The position numbers were made by a program, and so were the translations under genes. Positions 4,385 through 7,202 of a DNA stretch of 7,202 nt are shown one piece after another. Source of the DNA: an uncultured Clostridia bacterium (GTDB lineage: Bacteria; Bacillota; Clostridia; TANB77; CAG-508); contig CANRFS010000064.1 in assembly GCA_947629965.1 (NCBI GenBank), forward strand, positions 1 through 7,202. The letters run 5' to 3'. The notes below the pieces were generated by a model. It was given only the letters and a program-made list of their open reading frames with translations, was not told where the DNA came from and did no database searches. Numbering within the stretch: the first letter of the stretch is position 1; each line of letters begins with the position of its first letter.

Positions 4385-5752
4385 ATGTTAAAGAAAAATG
4401 AGGAATATGTAGTAGATATTATCGATAATGGATTTCAAGGTGAAGGAATTGCGAAAATTGATGGAATTACTGTATTTATTGATAAGGCAATAAAAGGCGA
4501 AAAAATAAAAATTAAAATTTTAAAAGTCCAAACAAATTTTGCTTATGGAAAAATAATAGAAATTTTAGAAAAATCTGTAAATAGAACAGAAGAAGATTGC
4601 CACACATATCAAAGATGTGGAGGGTGTAATTTAAGACATATAAATTATGAAGAAACATTAAATATAAAAAAAGCTGTTGTAGAAAATTGCTTATATAAAG
4701 CTTTAAAAAGAAATGTAAAAGTAAATGATGTAATAGGAATGAAAAATCCTTTATATTATAGAAATAAGCTTCAATATCCAGTAGGAATTGATAGAGACCA
4801 AAAAGTAATAATGGGAGTTTATTCTACAAGAACACATAATATTATTCCAACAAACGAATGCTTTATACAAAATAAAGAATGTCAAATTATAGCAAATGAT
4901 ATTTTTGAGTTTATAAAACAGAATAATATAAAACCTTATAATGAAAAAACTTTAAAAGGTACAGTAAGACACATAATTATAAGAATTGGTATAAAAACAA
5001 ACGAAGTATTAGTAACATTAGTTTTAAATGATAAAAACTTAAATAAAGAAAAAGAGTTAATAGAGTTTTTGTGCAAAAAACATAAAAATATAAAATCAAT
5101 TGTTAAAAATTTTAATACTAAAAACACAAATGTTATTTTAGGGAATAAAACTGAAGTAATATATGGAAATGGATATATTTATGATATATTAGGAGAGTAT
5201 AAATTTAAAATATCTCCACTTTCGTTTTATCAAGTAAATCCGCTTCAAACAGAAATTTTATATAATACTGCAATAAAATTTTTAAATGATAATACTAAAA
5301 ATGATGTGGCACTTGATTTGTACTGTGGAATAGGAACAATTGGAATTTTCGCATCAAAATATTTTAAAAAAGTGTATGGAATTGAAATAGTAGATCAAGC
5401 AATAGAAGATGCAAAATATAATGCAAAAATAAATAAAATTGACAATATAGAATTTTTTGCAGGAGATGTGGAAGAAATTTTACCTAAAATAATAGAAAGG
5501 GACAATATAAAACCTAGCACAGTATTTGTTGATCCACCAAGAAAAGGACTAGATAAAAATACAATTAGAGTATTACAGGAGATAAAACCAAAGAAAATAA
5601 TATATATTAGTTGTAATTCTGCAACACTTGCAAGAGATATAGCATTGCTCGAAGAAAATTATAATTTAAAAGAAGTACAGCCAGTAGACATGTTTCCTTA
5701 TACGAGCCACGTGGAGTGCGTGGCAGTGCTACAATTAAAACAAGACATGTAA
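4385..5752 (+). CDS. rlmD: 23S rRNA (uracil-C5)-methyltransferase, RlmD type
   Basis: This SAM-dependent enzyme methylates C5 of a uracil in 23S rRNA (U1939 by the E. coli RlmD model; Gram-positive relatives of the RlmCD type also modify U747). Residues 1-60 are a TRAM RNA-binding domain. A 4Fe-4S cluster site follows the RumA pattern: C72-x5-C78-x2-C81 plus C159. The methyltransferase fold begins around FYQVNP (281-286) and carries the SAM loop DLYCGIGTIG (311-320) and DPPRKG (383-388). The catalytic nucleophile is C410 in ISCNSATLARD, and the general base is E444 in HVECV. At 455 residues it is full length with all key residues. It has its own promoter and AAGGAG site, and is divergent from the DUF378 gene. 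Whether it targets U1939, U747 or both cannot be decided from sequence; some clostridial genomes carry several paralogues. Confidence 0.93.
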   Translation: MLKKNEEYVVDIIDNGFQGEGIAKIDGITVFIDKAIKGEKIKIKILKVQTNFAYGKIIEILEKSVNRTEEDCHTYQRCGGCNLRHINYEETLNIKKAVVENCLYKALKRNVKVNDVIGMKNPLYYRNKLQYPVGIDRDQKVIMGVYSTRTHNIIPTNECFIQNKECQIIANDIFEFIKQNNIKPYNEKTLKGTVRHIIIRIGIKTNEVLVTLVLNDKNLNKEKELIEFLCKKHKNIKSIVKNFNTKNTNVILGNKTEVIYGNGYIYDILGEYKFKISPLSFYQVNPLQTEILYNTAIKFLNDNTKNDVALDLYCGIGTIGIFASKYFKKVYGIEIVDQAIEDAKYNAKINKIDNIEFFAGDVEEILPKIIERDNIKPSTVFVDPPRKGLDKNTIRVLQEIKPKKIIYISCNSATLARDIALLEENYNLKEVQPVDMFPYTSHVECVAVLQLKQDM

Positions 5753-5989
5753 TACTTGATTTTGATATGCTTTCAGAGATTATAACTTTTGAACAAAAAG
5801 GAAAATATAGCAAAGAAAAACATCAAAATTTAAGTGTGAAAGTTAAATTAATTGCTTAAGTGGTAAGTGGAAACACATAATTTTAATTTTAGAAAATTAA
5901 GCAAAGTGTTTGAAATACTAAGAAATTTGAGAGTGTGTCTATGGTAAACACAACAGAGATAAGTTGTATTGGTTTGTAGACATGTAATA
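5743..5989. repeat. 12-base direct repeat spanning the end of rlmD
   Basis: AGACATGTAATA occurs at 5743-5754, covering the last codons and stop of rlmD, and again at 5978-5989. Similarity continues weakly beyond each copy (TTGATATGCTTTCA against GTAGATATTTCA). The copies bound 223 bases without a gene. This might be a duplication or the footprint of an inserted element, but chance is possible in such AT-rich DNA. Confidence 0.3.
5936..5982. repeat. Nested 47-base hairpin
   Basis: TGTCTA (5936-5941) pairs with TAGACA (5977-5982). Inside it, AAACACAAC (5946-5954) pairs with GTTGT (5963-5967) and GTTT (5972-5975), past a bulged ATTG. The loop is AGAGATAA. That gives 15 pairs in all, with no U-tract, so it is more like a structured RNA segment or a binding site than a terminator. 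Confidence 0.4.
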
Positions 5990-6032
5990 AATGTAGATAT
6001 TTCAAGTGTTATAAGAAATTTATTAAAATGAG

Positions 6033-6051
6033 TTATAGAGAATCTTTATAA
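6033..6051. repeat. 19-base near-palindrome
   Basis: TTATAGAGA (6033-6041) and TCTTTATAA (6043-6051) are complementary except for one G-T pair, around a single A. The one-base centre prevents an RNA hairpin of full length but suits a protein-binding dyad. Function is unknown. Confidence 0.3.
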
Positions 6052-6057
6052 AAATAG

Positions 6058-6088
6058 GTGTCAGTAGATATGTGCTGATGCTTTTTTT
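6058..6088 (+). terminator. Intrinsic terminator about 300 bases after rlmD
   Basis: GTGTCAG (6058-6064) pairs with CTGATGC (6075-6081), with two G-U pairs, around a 10-base loop and is followed by seven T residues. It is the first plausible plus-strand terminator after rlmD, so the transcript may carry a 300-base structured 3' region, or a separate short RNA may end here. Confidence 0.6.
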
Positions 6089-6120
6089 ATAGAACGAAAA
6101 ATTAAAAAAATTCGTGCTAT
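6089..6120. repeat. 32-base hairpin
   Basis: ATAGAACGAA (6089-6098) pairs with TTCGTGCTAT (6111-6120) with a single mismatch around a 12-base A/T loop. It begins immediately after the T-run of the preceding terminator. It may terminate minus-strand transcription: on that strand the T-run of the loop is not at the 3' side, so evidence is weak. Confidence 0.35.
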
Positions 6121-6140
6121 AACATTTGCAAATTAATTTT

Positions 6141-6215
6141 AATCTTCAATAAAAATAATATCAAGAGTAAATGCACTCACTTCGTTCGCTCTTGACATTA
6201 TTTTTATTGGAGATT
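6141..6215. repeat. 75-base inverted repeat, 27-bp arms, GC-richer loop
   Basis: Left arm 6141-6167 and right arm 6189-6215 are complementary at 25 of 27 positions; one of the two differences is a G-U pair in plus-strand RNA. The outer arms are almost pure A/T (AATAAAAATAAT) and the inner ends are TCAAGAG/CTCTTGA. The 21-base loop contains CACTCACTTCGTTCG, much richer in G and C than the surroundings. On the minus strand the loop side reads GAGCGAACGAAGTGAGTG, a word I recall from hairpins in other low-GC Firmicutes. It may be a bidirectional terminator, an interspersed palindromic repeat or a miniature element. Confidence 0.65.
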
Positions 6216-6293
6216 TTGTTGATAATTAAGCAAACGTAAGGACAAATATGTTTTGTAAATATTGGTAAAACACTATGAAAAATTGTTAATTTG

Positions 6294-6308
6294 TGATATA
6301 AATATAAT
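6294..6308 (+). promoter_or_regulatory. Probable -10 region for the GNAT gene
   Basis: TG-A-TATAAA (6294-6302) forms an extended -10, and TATAAT lies at 6303-6308. Neither has a good -35 at 16-18 bases; TTGTTA at 6283-6288 is too close. Transcription probably starts here, but which box is used is uncertain. Confidence 0.4.
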
Positions 6309-6335
6309 AATCTGTAAAGATTAAGGAGTAGAATT

Positions 6336-6962
6336 ATGGAATATATAGATATATTTGATGAAAATGATGAGCCAACTGGAAAAGTTAAAGAAAAAGCTAA
6401 AGGATTATTAATTCATGAAGAAGAAATTACAATTAATAATATAGAAATAAGAAAATGTACTGAAAAGGATGTTGATGAAATATGTAATATTCAAAATGTT
6501 GTAATAAATAATTTTAAAGAAGAAGAAAAAGGTTATTTTTTACCTTTTGAAAAAGAAATATATTTAAGAATTGTTAATAATCCTGTAAGTGATGGTGAAA
6601 TATATGGAGCCTTTATAGATAATAAAATGGTTGCTTGGATTTTTCTTTCAGTATCAAATAGAATGAAAGAATTAAAACAAAAGATTCCAAATTTAGAAGG
6701 AAAATGTGCTGATATAGACGGAGTTATTGTATTACCAGAATATAGAGGATATGGGTTACAGAAAACATTAGTAAAATATCTTGAAGAAAGGGCTAGAGAA
6801 AAAGATATAAGTAACATTATTGCAGAAGTAACTTTTGGAAATGTTTATAGTTTAAGAAATTTAAAAGATTTAGGATATGAAGAACAGACATGGTATCAAA
6901 AAGATGAAAATATAAAAAGATATATTTTATTAAAGAAATTAGGTGAAACTAGAAATGAGTAA
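6336..6962 (+). CDS. GNAT acetyltransferase with a Nudix-like N-terminal stub
   Basis: This is a cytoplasmic acyl-CoA-dependent N-acetyltransferase; the substrate is unknown. Residues about 36-200 form a GNAT domain: IEIRKCTEKDVDEI at the first strand and helix, the acetyl-CoA loop VLPEYRGYGLQKTL (131-145, R-G-x-G type) and the late motif NVYSLRNLKDLGYE (169-182). Ahead of this, residues 1-18 (MEYIDIFDENDEPTGKVK) look like the opening strand of Nudix hydrolases of the isopentenyl-diphosphate-isomerase group, but the rest of that domain, including the Nudix box, is absent. The protein therefore resembles a fusion in which only the Nudix start remains, or a GNAT gene that captured a Nudix start region. 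AAGGAG (6323-6328) lies 7 bases before the ATG, so the stub is very likely translated. Its last 8 bases overlap the next gene, indicating coupled translation. Confidence 0.87.
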   Translation: MEYIDIFDENDEPTGKVKEKAKGLLIHEEEITINNIEIRKCTEKDVDEICNIQNVVINNFKEEEKGYFLPFEKEIYLRIVNNPVSDGEIYGAFIDNKMVAWIFLSVSNRMKELKQKIPNLEGKCADIDGVIVLPEYRGYGLQKTLVKYLEERAREKDISNIIAEVTFGNVYSLRNLKDLGYEEQTWYQKDENIKRYILLKKLGETRNE

Positions 6963-7202
6963 TATTATAAAACCGATGATATTTGATTTAAGTGAATTAG
7001 AAATTAAAGCTAGAAAAGGAGATAAACTAGCATGTTATATTTTAGGCAGAAGTTATGATAGCGAAGAAAACGGAGCAGAGCAAAACTTTGAAAAAGCAAT
7101 GTACTGGTATGAAAGAGGGAAAGAGTTAGGAGATCCTCGCTCTGCATATGGAGTAGGTGCTTGTTATTATTTTGGAGATGGAGTTGAACAAGATAAAGAA
7201 AA
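6955..7202 (+). CDS. Sel1-repeat protein, 3' end outside window
   Basis: The first 82 codons of a Sel1-like (SEL1/TPR-type) repeat protein are visible. The signature small and aromatic residues are clear: KGDKLACYILGRSY, then FEKAMYWYERGKELGDPRSAYGVGACYYFGDGVEQD, matching the alpha-helical hairpin unit of about 36 residues, with a second unit starting near residue 57. Such solenoids bind protein partners; there is no signal peptide here, so the product is cytoplasmic. ATG 6955 lies inside the end of the GNAT gene (overlap ATGAGTAA) with AGGTGA (6941-6946) upstream, so the two genes form an operon. It has no stop within the window, so length and repeat number are unknown. Confidence 0.85.
   Translation, partial: MSNIIKPMIFDLSELEIKARKGDKLACYILGRSYDSEENGAEQNFEKAMYWYERGKELGDPRSAYGVGACYYFGDGVEQDKE

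Larger units (their letters stand above)
5753..6335. other. 583-base non-coding stretch rich in dyads
   Basis: No convincing gene is present on either strand. A 30-codon frame from ATG 5767 lacks a ribosome site. The stretch holds a nested hairpin (5936-5982), a 19-base palindrome (6033-6051), a terminator (6058-6088), a 32-base hairpin (6089-6120), a 75-base inverted repeat (6141-6215) and a loose TGTTTT/AAAACA dyad (6249-6272). Confidence 0.6.

Noticed and set aside
5767..5859. 30-codon ORF after rlmD (MLSEIITFEQKGKYS...)
   Set aside because: There is no ribosome site, no recognisable family, and the open frame continues upstream through the end of rlmD, so it is probably chance.
6533..6817. 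94-codon reading frame on the minus strand within the GNAT gene
   Set aside because: It is antisense to clear GNAT motifs. The hydrophobic Ile/Phe-rich product is what the reverse complement of Lys/Asn-rich AT-rich coding DNA gives.
1..7202. CRISPR array, tRNA, rRNA or transposase
   Set aside because: No regularly spaced 24-40 base repeats, no cloverleaf with a T-loop GGTTCGA-type motif, no rRNA words and no transposase or integrase motifs were seen on either strand.

Overview
The window looks like the chromosome of an AT-rich Firmicute, most likely a clostridial gut-type bacterium. Rightwards of about 1870 the genes are very AT-rich (ATA, AGA, TTA and AAA codons dominate), have strong AGGAG-type ribosome sites and use the standard code (TGG for Trp, TGA as a stop). 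The families present fit Clostridia: a 4Fe-4S TrmA/RlmD-type rRNA methyltransferase, DUF378 and Sel1 repeats. No rRNA, tRNA, CRISPR array or transposase is visible.

Region 1 (1 to about 1870) is visibly less AT-rich, with CGC, CTC, GGC and GCC codons, and reads as accessory or mobile-element DNA. It holds two divergent genes of unknown function: an 81-residue phage-type small protein on the minus strand and a 252-residue protein on the plus strand. A third, leftward transcription unit carries only a 12-codon ORF. All three units are driven by promoters whose -35/-10 spacer holds the same near-palindrome, TTTTATGTAAA(A), at almost the same distance from TATAAT. They therefore look like one small regulon under a common, unseen repressor or activator. 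The third unit has a long hairpin directly before its AGGAGG and a bidirectional terminator after it, so it may be a small-peptide mRNA, a leader or a regulatory RNA. Left of the 81-residue gene lies a run of regularly spaced hairpins.

Region 2 (about 1950 to 4054) is a two-component operon. An OmpR-type response regulator and a membrane histidine kinase (CiaRH/PhoPR-like layout) are transcribed from a TTGAAC-17-TATAAT promoter with an extended -10. The operon ends in a strong bidirectional terminator shared with the convergent DUF378 membrane protein gene.

Region 3 (4060 to 5752) holds the DUF378 gene and, divergent from it, a complete 23S rRNA uracil-C5 methyltransferase gene (rlmD type).

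Region 4 (5753 to 6335) has no convincing gene but is dense in dyads: a 47-base nested hairpin, a 19-base palindrome, a terminator, a 32-base hairpin and a 75-base inverted repeat with 27-bp arms.

Region 5 (6336 to end) is a small operon of a GNAT acetyltransferase, whose first ~25 residues resemble the start of a Nudix hydrolase, overlapping by 8 bases a Sel1-repeat protein that runs off the window.

The strongest candidate for something undescribed is the three-promoter regulon in region 1 with its 12-codon unit.
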